From the NCBI RefSeq assembly GCF_002005105.1, contig NZ_MSCV01000014.1, positions 62,001 through 126,000 on the forward strand: a DNA stretch of 64,000 nt, written 5' to 3'. Position 1 is the stretch's first letter. Each line of letters opens with the position of its first letter. The notes under the pieces were generated by a model. That model searched no databases, had not been told where the DNA came from, and was given only the letters and a program-made list of their open reading frames with translations. Made by a program: the position numbers and the translations under genes. This DNA is from Methylocaldum sp. 14B. GTDB taxonomy: Bacteria; Pseudomonadota; Gammaproteobacteria; Methylococcales; Methylococcaceae. This document shows positions 25,401 through 32,441 of this stretch, piece after piece.

Positions 25401-27005
25401 GATCGCGCCGGTGTGGACGATTTCTTCGGTGAAGAGGTATGCCGTGCCCATGACGACCCCGATACTCATGCCGCGGGCGACGAGCGGCGCCGCCAGGACC
25501 GAAAGCATCGCAGCCGAAAGCTCGTCGTGGATTCCGCCGGCGAACAGCACCTGAACCGACTCGGGATCCTCCAGCTCGGCCGCAGTCAGGACTTCGATGG
25601 CCGATTCCCAGAGGATGAAGCTGGTGCGCGGACCGGTGTGTCCGCCGCATTCGCTGCCCTCGAAAATAAATTTGCGGGCGCCTTCCTTGATGAAGCTGTT
25701 AAGCAGCCCCGGCGAAGGTACGTGCAGATAGGTCATTATCGAGAGCGCTTCCAGTTCGCGCGCCTGACTCGGCCTTCCGCCGGCGACGATGGCGAAGGGG
25801 GGCTTGATTTCGCGGATGACATCGAGCTGTTCCTGACGCAGTTCCAGCGGCATGAAGCCGAGCAGCCCCACACCCCAGGGGAGATCGCCCATGAGTTTGC
25901 GGGTGCTGCTCAACAATGTTTGGATTTGCGGTTTGCGCATGACGGACAGGGCGAGAAACGGAAGCCCTCCGGCGTCCGCCACCGCCTTCGCGAACTGGGC
26001 GGTATCGCTGACCCGCGTCATCGGACCCTGAACGATAGGAAACCGGGTGCCGTGTTTGCGCGCCAGAGGCGAGTCGGCGGACAAGGCCTGGTGCGAGCGC
26101 GCTTGCTCGATCAGCGAATCCATGCTTTCTTTCACAGCGGTGAGGATGCGGCCTACGGTGCCGTAGCGCTTGGCCAAAGGAGCTGCGAACGCGATATCCT
26201 GCCCGAGAGGCAGCAACGCGTCTTCGGTTTCTCCGAGGCGCTGTACCAGCAGGTCCCGCCAGGGTTCACCGCGAACCACCCGTTGCTCCAATTCCTGGAG
26301 CTTATCGCGGCCGGAGCGTGCGAACAGCCGAAACGGGGCTTCTTCCGGTGCGAGCAGAATCGTTTCGCTGCCGTCCAACTGGCTCCACATGCCGCGCAGA
26401 TTTGAATGAGCGAGCGGGCTTTCGTCGGTCAGCCACAGTTGTTCGCACAATACGACGCCGTTCGCGCCGGCGAGCGCCGCCGCTGCAGCGCTGCGCAGCC
26501 CGATTCCGCCTTGAATCCAGTAGGGAATGTTCAGCCGTCCCTTGAGCTCCTGCAGCAGAATGAAAGTCGAGTGGCGACTAACCGATCCGCCCGCTTCATG
26601 GCCTTTGACGATCAGTCCGTCGCAGCCGGCGGCGATGGCGGCCTGGGCCGACGGGAAATCATGGACTTCGACGAAAACTCGGCGGGCGATGGATTTGACT
26701 CGCTTCCGCAGAGCAGTCAGTTCGGCCGGTGTCGAACCGGCGAGGACAAGGATGGGAACTTGGTATGGTAGGAGTTCGGAAAGTCGGTTGAGGTCTCGGG
26801 CTGCCAATCCGAGTACGTCCCAGCGGACCCCCCACTGCGCCGATTGGCTGGCGGCGGACGCCAGGCTGTCAAGCGCCGACGACAATGCATCTGGCATCTC
26901 CCGGTAGCCTAGATCCAAGATCCCGATTCCGTGGGCTCTTACGGCCGCGATGGCAATCTGCGGATCAAGACAGTGTGCCGGCGTGATAGCAATAAGCGTT
27001 TCCAT
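19437..27005 (-). CDS. Type I polyketide/PUFA-synthase-like megasynthase (NMO-NMO-KS-AT-ACP-KR)
   Basis: A 2522-residue multidomain enzyme. Domains in order: a first TIM-barrel of the nitronate monooxygenase/PfaD type (about 1-200, KGHEAGGSVSRHS at 134-146); a second (about 313-600, IVQGPMTRVSD, then EGSECGGHTGPR at 449-460); ketosynthase (about 685-1120, DAACASS with Cys884, EAHGTGT, GHTK); acyltransferase (about 1240-1560, FPGQGSQ, GHSYGE with Ser1361); a long Pro/Ala linker; a single ACP (LGIDSIKR, Ser1890); and ketoreductase (about 2215-2480, VTGGAYGI, Tyr2410 in CDYSAANE). The ACP and KS resemble PfaA and Hgl-type secondary-lipid synthases. PfaD-type domains are the enoyl reductases of PUFA synthases, so with the separate DH this chain could run a full reductive cycle. 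AGGAGGTG precedes the ATG. First gene of the cluster. Confidence 0.93.
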   Translation of the reverse strand: METLIAITPAHCLDPQIAIAAVRAHGIGILDLGYREMPDALSSALDSLASAASQSAQWGVRWDVLGLAARDLNRLSELLPYQVPILVLAGSTPAELTALRKRVKSIARRVFVEVHDFPSAQAAIAAGCDGLIVKGHEAGGSVSRHSTFILLQELKGRLNIPYWIQGGIGLRSAAAAALAGANGVVLCEQLWLTDESPLAHSNLRGMWSQLDGSETILLAPEEAPFRLFARSGRDKLQELEQRVVRGEPWRDLLVQRLGETEDALLPLGQDIAFAAPLAKRYGTVGRILTAVKESMDSLIEQARSHQALSADSPLARKHGTRFPIVQGPMTRVSDTAQFAKAVADAGGLPFLALSVMRKPQIQTLLSSTRKLMGDLPWGVGLLGFMPLELRQEQLDVIREIKPPFAIVAGGRPSQARELEALSIMTYLHVPSPGLLNSFIKEGARKFIFEGSECGGHTGPRTSFILWESAIEVLTAAELEDPESVQVLFAGGIHDELSAAMLSVLAAPLVARGMSIGVVMGTAYLFTEEIVHTGAIVNEFQAQAIACRETALLQSGVGIYTRCAKTEFCDEFNRTRRELQMALESEERTLKVLELLNIGRLRIASKGIAHKSQSAATAPDDRYVKVNVQTQRREGMYMLGEVARLRNNTLTIAELHTAVATGSQELLAGAAHEPEAKRWTRRQNRDDIAIIGMACLLPKAGDVRQYWQNILRRVDTIREVSDDRWRPADFFDPKRGTPDKSYSKWGGFLDDVQFDPTVFGIPPAALRSIEPMQLLALYVAKRALEDAGLDRRPFPKERTSAIFASGGMNDLGTIYIFRTLLAHYLPKVPGLPEATRKHIMQTLYERELPNWTEDSFPGFLGNVVAGRVANRLDLGGTNFAVDAACASSLAALDVAIKQLRNGDADVALVGSIDGTNNAVAFMAFAQTHALSPRGRCRPFDDSADGIAIGEGVAALVLKRLSDAERDGDRIYSVIKGIGASSDGRNRSLTAPHPQGQVRALCRAYEDAGVNPSTVGLIEAHGTGTAVGDKSEIESINTAFGECNPAPQSCAIGSVKSMIGHTKVSAGLAGLIKASLALKHRVLPPTLGVETPNSRVDFTNSPFYINTETRPWFAHPDGHPRRCGVSAFGFGGTNFHAVLEEYGGDYRDTDAIDLNPRDVEPFIFFGPNRSHIVHAVERLQQGLEYTEHLDLAQLAYSLQSEQVKTGTGAGVRACRLAMVATSVADLRQKLDLALRELRDNDKAEIRHPQGIYYRESDAAGGLCFVFPGQGSQKINMLRDLVATQPELHGFFERADTLLAERLPQPLSRFIYPLPAFSDEERERQQSALNATQIAQPALGAVELAAFELLKNYGVHPDFTAGHSYGEYVALCAAGALDRDDLIRLSEVRGRIAADAGQSSRGAMAAVDADGARLEKLIAEHGLAVCIANLNAPDQTIIAGPAEAIDEAAAVLAKNSLRVTKLAVRGAFHCAAMADASAVLAAELAKIDFRSPEFPIFSNTTADRYPDEPAEIRALLARHLAEPVRFVEEVNRLYDAGARIFLEIGPGLVLSGLVDRILADRPHTALGLDAPGRPGWLQLSHLLTQLFALGVPVRFETWFRHRGLTDRPLPELFAQARAKANPGPLIWRVNGGRAVPWHDSADTSKNVVPLPTGLKSPAASTDMAPTQAAGARPSLAVVQDLPTNTRRYSVMNHEASNSAKPALGPPAEGIPAGSDPRFSLIQNCVAQLIDLQREQQRTLCSFLDFLHANLAGASLSAQQWTVASPEISSMAQAQPVATAAASGGAVLNGVPPAPVLPLQLRTAGPAEAAGERPLSVIPTPAVRSGGPVSAKPTGGGDTAPLVAVKAPAAGGTGLAPTEQFKADLLRSVSERTGYPEDMLDLNAHMEADLGIDSIKRIEVFSALKDHHNLLEGRDEETVLEELSGLKTLNEIIAWYDRLREPKPAQGGADSPKKLQTPPSISPVEMVESTAGAKQPDCVACYVVKPAPAPLEGGTVINPGTPSMMLLLGHASELSEALRNALNSIGYVTRQLVPGRETRALDGDRLEVDLSSPKGLDGLRDFLKAGGKPLGGLINLLSAETPEGSEDYRPSEARALFLTLKALEQDFKENVRAGGGWLINLTALDGQFGLKRSRLFEAERAGTLGVAKCAAREWPHLKVKCIDLDPNLGTSQSIERVLMELRPDDQTLEIGHTREGRWRLDLQQRPDHGTIRPELELDSGAVVLVTGGAYGITADIAKGLTRNRRLRLVLVGRSPMPEPESASTRNIADPDALRQFLIGEMRRESGKVKPAEVEAALRRVLKERQIRANLAALKESGSEVDYHALDVRDSAAFGQLIDDIYARWGRIDGVLHGAGVIDDKLIRAKTPESFDAVYETKVIPALTMARKLDPSKLKFLVLFSSVAGRFGNVGQCDYSAANEVLNKLADRLTVEWPNVHTVSINWGPWDSGMVNDELRKLYASRNIRPIPVEIGVRHCLEVLERRDRQEPELVIAASIEAIAAGLGRSSARDETTRRAVDSTVLTPAVA

Positions 27006-27302
27006 CCGTTCACCTCCTATGTGATGGATACTTTCCCTAGCTGGAATTCAGATCCTGAAGCTTAGGCGAGCAGGATTTTCCTGAACCCCAGGCATTGCAC
27101 GCAAAGATAACTTAGAAGAAGCGAGCTAAATCAGTTGCGTGAATTTATGTAAAAACAAGGGGCTAAAAGCCCAATTGTTTCTCAATCCAGTCATTGCGAG
27201 CTGATCATACCCAAATTCTCAAAAAAGCAAAAGTACATTTTGCCGTTGACAAGTGTGCCTTAAATTTGTGATTGTGGACTCCGCTAGAAACGGAGCGCGA
27301 TT
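27006..27302. promoter_or_regulatory. Divergent intergenic region upstream of the megasynthase
   Basis: This region separates the megasynthase (minus) from the HNH gene (plus) and must hold the promoter of the lipid cluster. On the minus strand, TTGGGC and TACATA with a 17-base spacer (about 27175 to 27147) form a weak sigma-70-like candidate. They flank a small hairpin AAACAAGGGGCT/AGCCC-TTGTTT at 27153-27180. On the plus strand TTGACA at 27246-27251 is a good -35, without a convincing -10. The stretch is more A+T rich than its neighbours. Confidence 0.35.
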
Positions 27303-27578
27303 ATGGACAATCGAATCTCGATTGAGAAACTCATGGAATATGTCGTTCCTGTGACCGAGTCCGGGTGCTGGATATGGATTGGGTCAATGCAGGAGGACAG
27401 TAGGCGCATGAACGCAGAGTGGGAAAACGTGCATCCGGACGAGTACTTCTGGGAAGTCCATTTCGGACACATCCCGACTGGACAGTGCGTTTGCCACAAA
27501 TGCAACGTTCAATGTTGCGTCAATCCTAGTCACCTGTGTCTCAAGGCCACGGAAGGGGTATCCGGCGAGACAGCTTAA
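27303..27578 (+). CDS. Minimal HNH endonuclease-like protein
   Basis: A 91-residue protein. The N-terminal ISIEKLMEYVVPVTESGCWI and the C-terminal CHKCNVQCCVNPSHLCL form the pattern of small phage/mobile HNH endonucleases, with His65, Asn74 and His77 in the catalytic positions and Cys residues that could hold zinc. The usual region between the two blocks is shortened, and the C-terminus stops soon after the second His, where homologues usually continue with a GT-x-N-M helix. It may be inactive or a trimmed remnant. A GGAG-type site precedes the ATG at 27303. It reads divergently from the megasynthase and has no phage genes beside it. Confidence 0.65.
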   Translation: MDNRISIEKLMEYVVPVTESGCWIWIGSMQEDSRRMNAEWENVHPDEYFWEVHFGHIPTGQCVCHKCNVQCCVNPSHLCLKATEGVSGETA

Positions 27579-27637
27579 TCCATTCGAGCCATCACCGACC
27601 CGGACACCGCCCGGATCAGCGGCGGCTTGGCTTAATT

Positions 27638-28912
27638 CTACCTGGCGGCTTTTTGAATGAGCCCCCGTTCGTAATGCTGCTTGATATCTACGTTGTAGCT
27701 TCCGTTTTTCAGCATCGTCTTGACTCGATAGGGTTGCCCACAGGGATCCAGGTCGATTTTCGCCAGATCGACGATGCGATGGGGCTGCGGATTTTTTTCC
27801 GAATCGAGCAGCATGATGACTTTCGGTTTGAGTTTTTGCCGAGGGTTGACTTCGATAACGAGGGCTACTTCCTCGTTGCTCATTTCGACGAGGCTTCCGG
27901 CCGGGTAGATGCCGAGGCATTCGATGAATTTCGATGCTAGTTCGGCATCAAGATGCTTTCCGCTCTCTTTGTAGAGAATCGCGATCGCCTCCATGTGAGT
28001 ACGCCCCGATTGATACACGCGATCGCTGGTGACGGCGTCGTAGGTATCGGCAACGGCGACGATCCGGGTAAAAGAGGGGATTTCGGCATCGGTGAGGCCG
28101 GTGGGATAACCGGTTCCGTCGAGGTTTTCGTGATGCTGGTAAGCGACCTCGATGGCACCGGGATAGATGCCGTGGGAGGACATGAGTATTTCTCGGCCGT
28201 GCACGGTATGCGCCTTTACCAGAGTCATTTCTTCATCGGAGAGCCGCCCCGGTTTGTTGAGGACCTCCAGGGGGACTCTCATCTTGCCCATGTCGTGCAT
28301 GAGCCCGGACAAACCGAGATTCCGTAGCTCGTCGACGGACATGCCCAAGTGGCGGCCGAGCACGATCGAGAAGATACAGACGTTCATGGAGTGTTGGGAC
28401 GTGTACTCGTCCCGATTCTTGAGCTGGGTCAACAGCAGCATGGCGTCGGGATTCTTGTAGACGCTGTCCACGCATTCGGAAACGGCCTCTTTTGCAAGCT
28501 GAATATCGAGGCCGCGACCGAAGCGGATCTCGTCCATGAATGTCTTGACCAGCTTGCTTGTCTGCTTATGCGTGTTTTCGGCGTTGTCGATCTCTTGTTC
28601 GACGGATAGGTGCTTTTCGGGCGGGGCGGCGGTCCACGATATGGACGAGGATTTGGCGGGCTGCTGCGTGTGCTCCGTTTCCGGATATTTTGTTTGGTAG
28701 GAATCGATGTAGACGTAATCGCAGACCTTCCGAACGGCTTCGATGTCCGCTTGTGTCGCGAGCATGAATCCTTGAAACAGAAACGGTGAATCCAGCCAAG
28801 GACGATCGAGTTCGCATACATACATCCCGATCTTCAGATCGCCGACGGGCACCTTGACCTTACCCAGGGTGGTTATTCCGTGAGAATCAAAAGACTTGTC
28901 CATAGGAGGCAT
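27638..28912 (-). CDS. HD-GYP domain c-di-GMP phosphodiesterase
   Basis: A 424-residue protein. The N-terminal 130 residues match the DUF3391 cap often found on HD-GYP proteins (KVPVGDLKIGMYVCELDRPW). The HD-GYP domain follows: the metal-binding HD pair in GLMHDMGKMRVP (206-207) and the HHENLDGTGYPTGL signature (260-273). HD-GYP enzymes hydrolyse cyclic di-GMP, controlling biofilm, motility or encystment. No transmembrane or receiver domain is visible, so it is probably cytosolic. It is a stand-alone gene. The start at 28912 has only a weak GGA ahead of it, and a second ATG lies three codons in. The 150-bp multi-hairpin element copy 2 ends about 25 bases upstream of the start and so lies in or next to its promoter. 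Confidence 0.9.
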   Translation of the reverse strand: MPPMDKSFDSHGITTLGKVKVPVGDLKIGMYVCELDRPWLDSPFLFQGFMLATQADIEAVRKVCDYVYIDSYQTKYPETEHTQQPAKSSSISWTAAPPEKHLSVEQEIDNAENTHKQTSKLVKTFMDEIRFGRGLDIQLAKEAVSECVDSVYKNPDAMLLLTQLKNRDEYTSQHSMNVCIFSIVLGRHLGMSVDELRNLGLSGLMHDMGKMRVPLEVLNKPGRLSDEEMTLVKAHTVHGREILMSSHGIYPGAIEVAYQHHENLDGTGYPTGLTDAEIPSFTRIVAVADTYDAVTSDRVYQSGRTHMEAIAILYKESGKHLDAELASKFIECLGIYPAGSLVEMSNEEVALVIEVNPRQKLKPKVIMLLDSEKNPQPHRIVDLAKIDLDPCGQPYRVKTMLKNGSYNVDIKQHYERGLIQKAAR

Positions 28913-28937
28913 TCCAAAAACAATCCGAAAGGCACGA

Positions 28938-29087
28938 TTATTAATCAGGCCCGTAAATACCCTCCTGGTATTTCGGGCCGCCGCCCAGGCCGGTACACGC
29001 CCGGCCTGGGCTCACGCGGTTTGTCGCCGCGCCGGGGCATCCCTGCCCCGGATTAACCCGGCCTATATTTATAGGCTGGGTTAATAA
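28938..29087. repeat. 150-bp multi-hairpin element, copy 2
   Basis: It matches the copy at 7173-7323 in the same orientation, differing by one deleted C and three substitutions (C to T near 29020, T to C near 29042, C to T near 29077). It has the same TTATTAA and TTAATAA inverted ends. It sits 25 bases before the HD-GYP start codon, so transcription of that gene either begins inside the element or passes through its hairpins. Confidence 0.9.
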
Positions 29088-29455
29088 CAAGTATAGTTGG
29101 TGTGATTTTTGAGAATCGTGCTTAAGCCGGTTGGTGCCGATGTCGCTACTTGTTTTGGAGTATTGCGAATGATCTTGAATTTGTTTGGCCGGGCTTGCGG
29201 TTATTCAACAAAAAGGGCCTTGGGCGCCTCGCCCAAGGCCCTTTTTTGTTTTTCCGACAAAACCAGATCAACGAAACGCTGAACAACTTTGATGTCGTTC
29301 ATTCTCTTCGTCCGGACCGAGGAGAATCTTCGACAGGCTCACCACGAATGGAATCAGAGCTTACGGTTCGTCGAAGGGCCTGAAGAGCTTTCCGAACATG
29401 GCCGACAGAATTGCGGCATATAGGACTTGGTGTAGCGCGCCGGGCTTTTTCGGCG
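29088..29455. other. Gene-free interval with a strong terminator and a REP-like unit
   Basis: No protein gene is seen. A perfect terminator lies at 29211-29247. Around 29328-29375 there is a TTCGACAGGCTCACCACGAA ... TTCGTCGAAGG unit of the dispersed REP kind. The 120 bases before the terminator on the plus strand could be a small RNA but show no convincing promoter. Confidence 0.5.
29211..29247. terminator. Perfect 12-bp rho-independent terminator, both directions
   Basis: The stem GGGCCTTGGGCG (29215-29226) pairs perfectly with 29230-29241 around a CCT loop, flanked by A4 on the left and T6 on the right, so it can stop transcription from either side. It lies about 210 bases beyond the stop of the oxidoreductase gene on the minus strand. 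On the plus strand no upstream gene is evident. Confidence 0.85.
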
Positions 29456-30469
29456 CTATGGGCTCAGTTTTACCGTTCGCCCGTTAGCCGCGGACTCCAA
29501 AGCGGCGACGATGATCCGGCAATTGTCCTTTGCGTCGTCCAGCGAAAGCTGGGGCGCTTTTCCGGTCAGCGCGCATTCGCTGAAATGCTCGATTTCCAGT
29601 GTGAAATGGTTGGCCGCGGGCAGACGTTCTTCACACTGCCGCCCGTCTTCGGTCCACCACGAAAGCACCGGGATATCGCCCGGAAGCTGCCAGACGGTAT
29701 GGCATTTCAAGCCGCCCTTGGTGCCTATGATTTCGTATTCCGAGCGCCGCGCCCGTTCGAAGCTGAAATCGAAATGGGCATGTTTGCCGTCTCCGAAATT
29801 GATGATGCCGCTGGTCGTGATATCCGCGCCGCTCTCGACGTATTTCGCGATGGCGGTGACGGCGAGGGGCGGCTCGCCGAAAAACATGCGGGCCGAATGG
29901 ATCGCATAGCAACCTATGTCCCACATGGCGCCGCCGCCGCGCTCGACACTTTCCGCGAGGCGATACAAGCGTGCCGGCCGCATCATGAACGAGTAGGTGG
30001 CGCGGACGGAGCGTATGTCGCCGACGAGGCCGGAGCGGATTAGCTCCCGCACGCGCGCATGCTGCGGGTGGAAGCGGTACATGAAGCCTTCCATCACGGT
30101 CACCTTGTGCTGGCGTGCCGCGGCTTCGATTGCTTCGATATCGGCGACGGTCAGCGCCATCGGTTTCTCGCACAGTACGTGCTTGCCGTGCTGTATGGCG
30201 CGCAATGCCCATTCGGCGTGTTCGTGGTTGGCGAGAGGCAGGTAAACGGCTTCCACTTGGGCATCGTCGAGCAGCGCGTCGAGCTTGTCATAAGTCCGGA
30301 CTCCCTGTTGTTGCGGCGCGTATTTCGCCAGTGTCTCGGCGGCTGCTCCGGGACGGCGGCTGGCAATGGCGACCAGTTCGGCATTCGAGGCATCGACGAT
30401 GGCGGGCATCAGGCGTTCGTTAACGCGCGCGGCACCAAGTATGCCCCAACGGAGTTTTCGGTCAGTCAT
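29456..30469 (-). CDS. Gfo/Idh/MocA family oxidoreductase
   Basis: A 337-residue NAD(P)-dependent sugar or sugar-derivative dehydrogenase. The N-terminal Rossmann motif WGILGAARVNERL opens the protein. HVLCEKPMAL carries the conserved EKP lysine (near residue 97), and GGGAMWDIGCYAIHSARMF holds the catalytic-region D/H pattern of the C-terminal domain. Members act on varied substrates (inositol, glucose-fructose, aldose, biliverdin); nothing here fixes the substrate. It is a single gene convergent with nothing and followed by a strong terminator about 200 bases on. The start is ATG at 30469. Confidence 0.9.
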   Translation of the reverse strand: MTDRKLRWGILGAARVNERLMPAIVDASNAELVAIASRRPGAAAETLAKYAPQQQGVRTYDKLDALLDDAQVEAVYLPLANHEHAEWALRAIQHGKHVLCEKPMALTVADIEAIEAAARQHKVTVMEGFMYRFHPQHARVRELIRSGLVGDIRSVRATYSFMMRPARLYRLAESVERGGGAMWDIGCYAIHSARMFFGEPPLAVTAIAKYVESGADITTSGIINFGDGKHAHFDFSFERARRSEYEIIGTKGGLKCHTVWQLPGDIPVLSWWTEDGRQCEERLPAANHFTLEIEHFSECALTGKAPQLSLDDAKDNCRIIVAALESAANGRTVKLSP

Positions 30470-30738
30470 GATTCATCCTTTTTGCGAATTAACGTGCACA
30501 TCATAGTGTCGCAGGAATCGGTGATCGTCTCCACCGCAAGGGCTTTGACAGCATCGACCGATCCGCCCCGTCCGCCCGACTCTCGCACTTGACACCGGTT
30601 CAGCGCGAGCGCATGGTTGCTTGAATGGAGAGCACATGGGGAGTGCTTTGAATTTCTTTACTAACGTTGCGCTTTTGTCTTGGCCGACAAGTCAAAAGAG
30701 CAATGCATTGGGTTTTAACACCCCGCAAGGAGCTCATC

Positions 30739-31788
30739 ATGTCACTAAGATCTTTGATTTCCACCGGCACCAAACTCTGGCTCGATTCCATTGATCCCGA
30801 ACTGGTCGAAAGAGACCGCGCTCTCGGGGCCACCGGCGCGACCTCCAATCCCATCATCATCGCCGACATCCTCAACACGGGCCGCTTCGACGATCATATG
30901 CGCGCCTTGCTCGATGAAGGCATGGACAATTCGGCCATCGCCTGGGAGATGACCGATTACCTGGTGCGCAACGCTCAGGATGTGTTCTTGCCCGTTTGGG
31001 AAGAAACCCGCGGCAACGACGGCTACGTCAGTTTCGAACTCGATCCGCTCCTCGAAGACCGCGAGCTGAATCTGCCTCACGCCAAACGCGTCAAGGAGTA
31101 CATCGAGCTCGGCAAGCATTGGGGCAGCGGGCACGTCAACCGCCTGATCAAGGTTCCCGCAACCCCGGCCGGGCTGGATTCGCTGGAGGAATTGGCCGCT
31201 GCCGGAATCAATCTCAACGTCACCCTCATTTTCTCCGAACGCCAGTACAAGATCGCCCGTGAGGCCGTTTGGCGCGGTGCGCAGCGGCGCTCGAGCCTCA
31301 CTCATTTCAAGAGTGTGTACAGCATCTTCGTCTCGCGTGTGGACGTATACACGGAAAAGCAGATTCCGGAGCTCAGTCCCGACGCCCAGGGACAGGTCGG
31401 CATCGTTAACGTCAAGCGTCTCTGGCAGCTTAATCAGTCCTTCTGGAAGGACAAGAATCTGCCACTCCAGCAGGAAATCGTTTTCGCCAGCACCGGCACC
31501 AAGAGACCCGGCGATCCGCCCGACAAATACGTGGAAGCCTTGGCCGGCAGCGACATCCAGACCAATCCGCCCGCCACCAACGACGCTGTCGAGGGGCTCA
31601 ACAAGCAATACACGCGCAAGGTCGATCAACTGCCGACCCAAGCCGTCCTAGACGAGATCGACGCCAAGGTGGACGTGGCGAAGATGGAGCAGGTCCTGAT
31701 GGATGAAGGGACGGCAAAGTTCGCCGATCCGCACAAGGCGCTGTTGAAACTCATCGCGGAAAAGCACGAGGCCCTTGCGTCGACGTGA
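30739..31788 (+). CDS. tal: Transaldolase
   Basis: A 349-residue transaldolase of the longer type. The Schiff-base lysine is Lys138 in [12 protein letters not shown], followed by [14 protein letters not shown]-terminal [17 protein letters not shown] and [14 protein letters not shown] are typical. AAGGAG lies before the ATG at 30739; an upstream in-frame ATG gives 24 extra residues without an RBS or conservation. It moves a three-carbon unit between sedoheptulose-7-P/GAP and fructose-6-P/erythrose-4-P. In type I methanotrophs this reaction regenerates ribulose-5-P in the RuMP cycle, which fits the neighbouring peroxiredoxin, RpiB, edd-eda and zwf-pgl genes. TTGACA at 30589-30594 may be part of its promoter. 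Confidence 0.93.
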   Translation: MSLRSLISTGTKLWLDSIDPELVERDRALGATGATSNPIIIADILNTGRFDDHMRALLDEGMDNSAIAWEMTDYLVRNAQDVFLPVWEETRGNDGYVSFELDPLLEDRELNLPHAKRVKEYIELGKHWGSGHVNRLIKVPATPAGLDSLEELAAAGINLNVTLIFSERQYKIAREAVWRGAQRRSSLTHFKSVYSIFVSRVDVYTEKQIPELSPDAQGQVGIVNVKRLWQLNQSFWKDKNLPLQQEIVFASTGTKRPGDPPDKYVEALAGSDIQTNPPATNDAVEGLNKQYTRKVDQLPTQAVLDEIDAKVDVAKMEQVLMDEGTAKFADPHKALLKLIAEKHEALAST

Positions 31789-31834
31789 TTTAGTTCGCCT
31801 ATCCGTTCTAACTGCAACCACCTAAGGAGATGCC

Positions 31835-32341
31835 ATGACCATCAAAGTTGGAGATCGCCTGCCCGAGGGCAAGCTGTACGAGTCTACCGAGTTCGACCCG
31901 GCTATCGGCTGTCCGATGAAGCCGCAACCGTTGAATGTCGGCGATCTCGTCAAGGGTAAAAAAATCGTGATTTTTGGCCTTCCGGGCGCGTATACGCCGA
32001 CCTGCTCCGCGCAACATCTGCCCGGTTACGTCACGAACTTCGACAAGCTGAAAGCCAAGGATGTCGACGAAATCTGGTGCATGGCCGTCAACGATGCTTT
32101 CGTGATGGCTTCATGGGGCCGGGATCAGAAGGCCGGCGGCAAGGTGCGCATGATGGCCGACGGCAGCGCCGAATACACCCGGAAACTCGGACTCGAACTC
32201 GATTTGACCGAAAAAGGCATGGGTGTACGCTGCCAGCGCTTCGCGATGGTCGTCGACGATGGCGTCGTGAAGCATCTGGCCGTCGAGGCGCCTGGCAAAT
32301 TCGAAGTCTCGAGCGCCGAGGCGATGCTCGCCCACTTATAA
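31835..32341 (+). CDS. Peroxiredoxin, Prx5 family
   Basis: A 168-residue thiol peroxidase. PGAYTPTCSAQHLPGY is the Prx5-type active site with the peroxidatic cysteine in PTCS (about residue 58). Further cysteines at CPM near 27 and in IWCMAV could resolve, as in atypical two-Cys or glutaredoxin-dependent members. AAGGAG precedes the ATG at 31835. It lies 46 bases after the transaldolase stop on the same strand. It probably reduces hydroperoxides in the cytosol, with glutathione/glutaredoxin or thioredoxin as donor. Confidence 0.92.
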   Translation: MTIKVGDRLPEGKLYESTEFDPAIGCPMKPQPLNVGDLVKGKKIVIFGLPGAYTPTCSAQHLPGYVTNFDKLKAKDVDEIWCMAVNDAFVMASWGRDQKAGGKVRMMADGSAEYTRKLGLELDLTEKGMGVRCQRFAMVVDDGVVKHLAVEAPGKFEVSSAEAMLAHL

Positions 32342-32441
32342 GAACGCCTTACTGTCTCCGGAGCCGCGGAAATCGTCACGCTGCGGCTCTTTCGCCGTCT
32401 GATGTAGAATGGCCGGCCTGTTTTCTTAACGGCACGGAACA

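Noticed and set aside
23328-26405. 1025-codon open frame on the plus strand
   Set aside because: It is antisense to the megasynthase KS/NMO region, whose domains and catalytic motifs are clear. The frame is a GC-rich shadow with no recognisable domain.
7173-29087. CRISPR array or composite transposon defined by the two 150-bp copies
   Set aside because: There are only two copies, 21.6 kb apart, in direct orientation and without spacers or a transposase between them.
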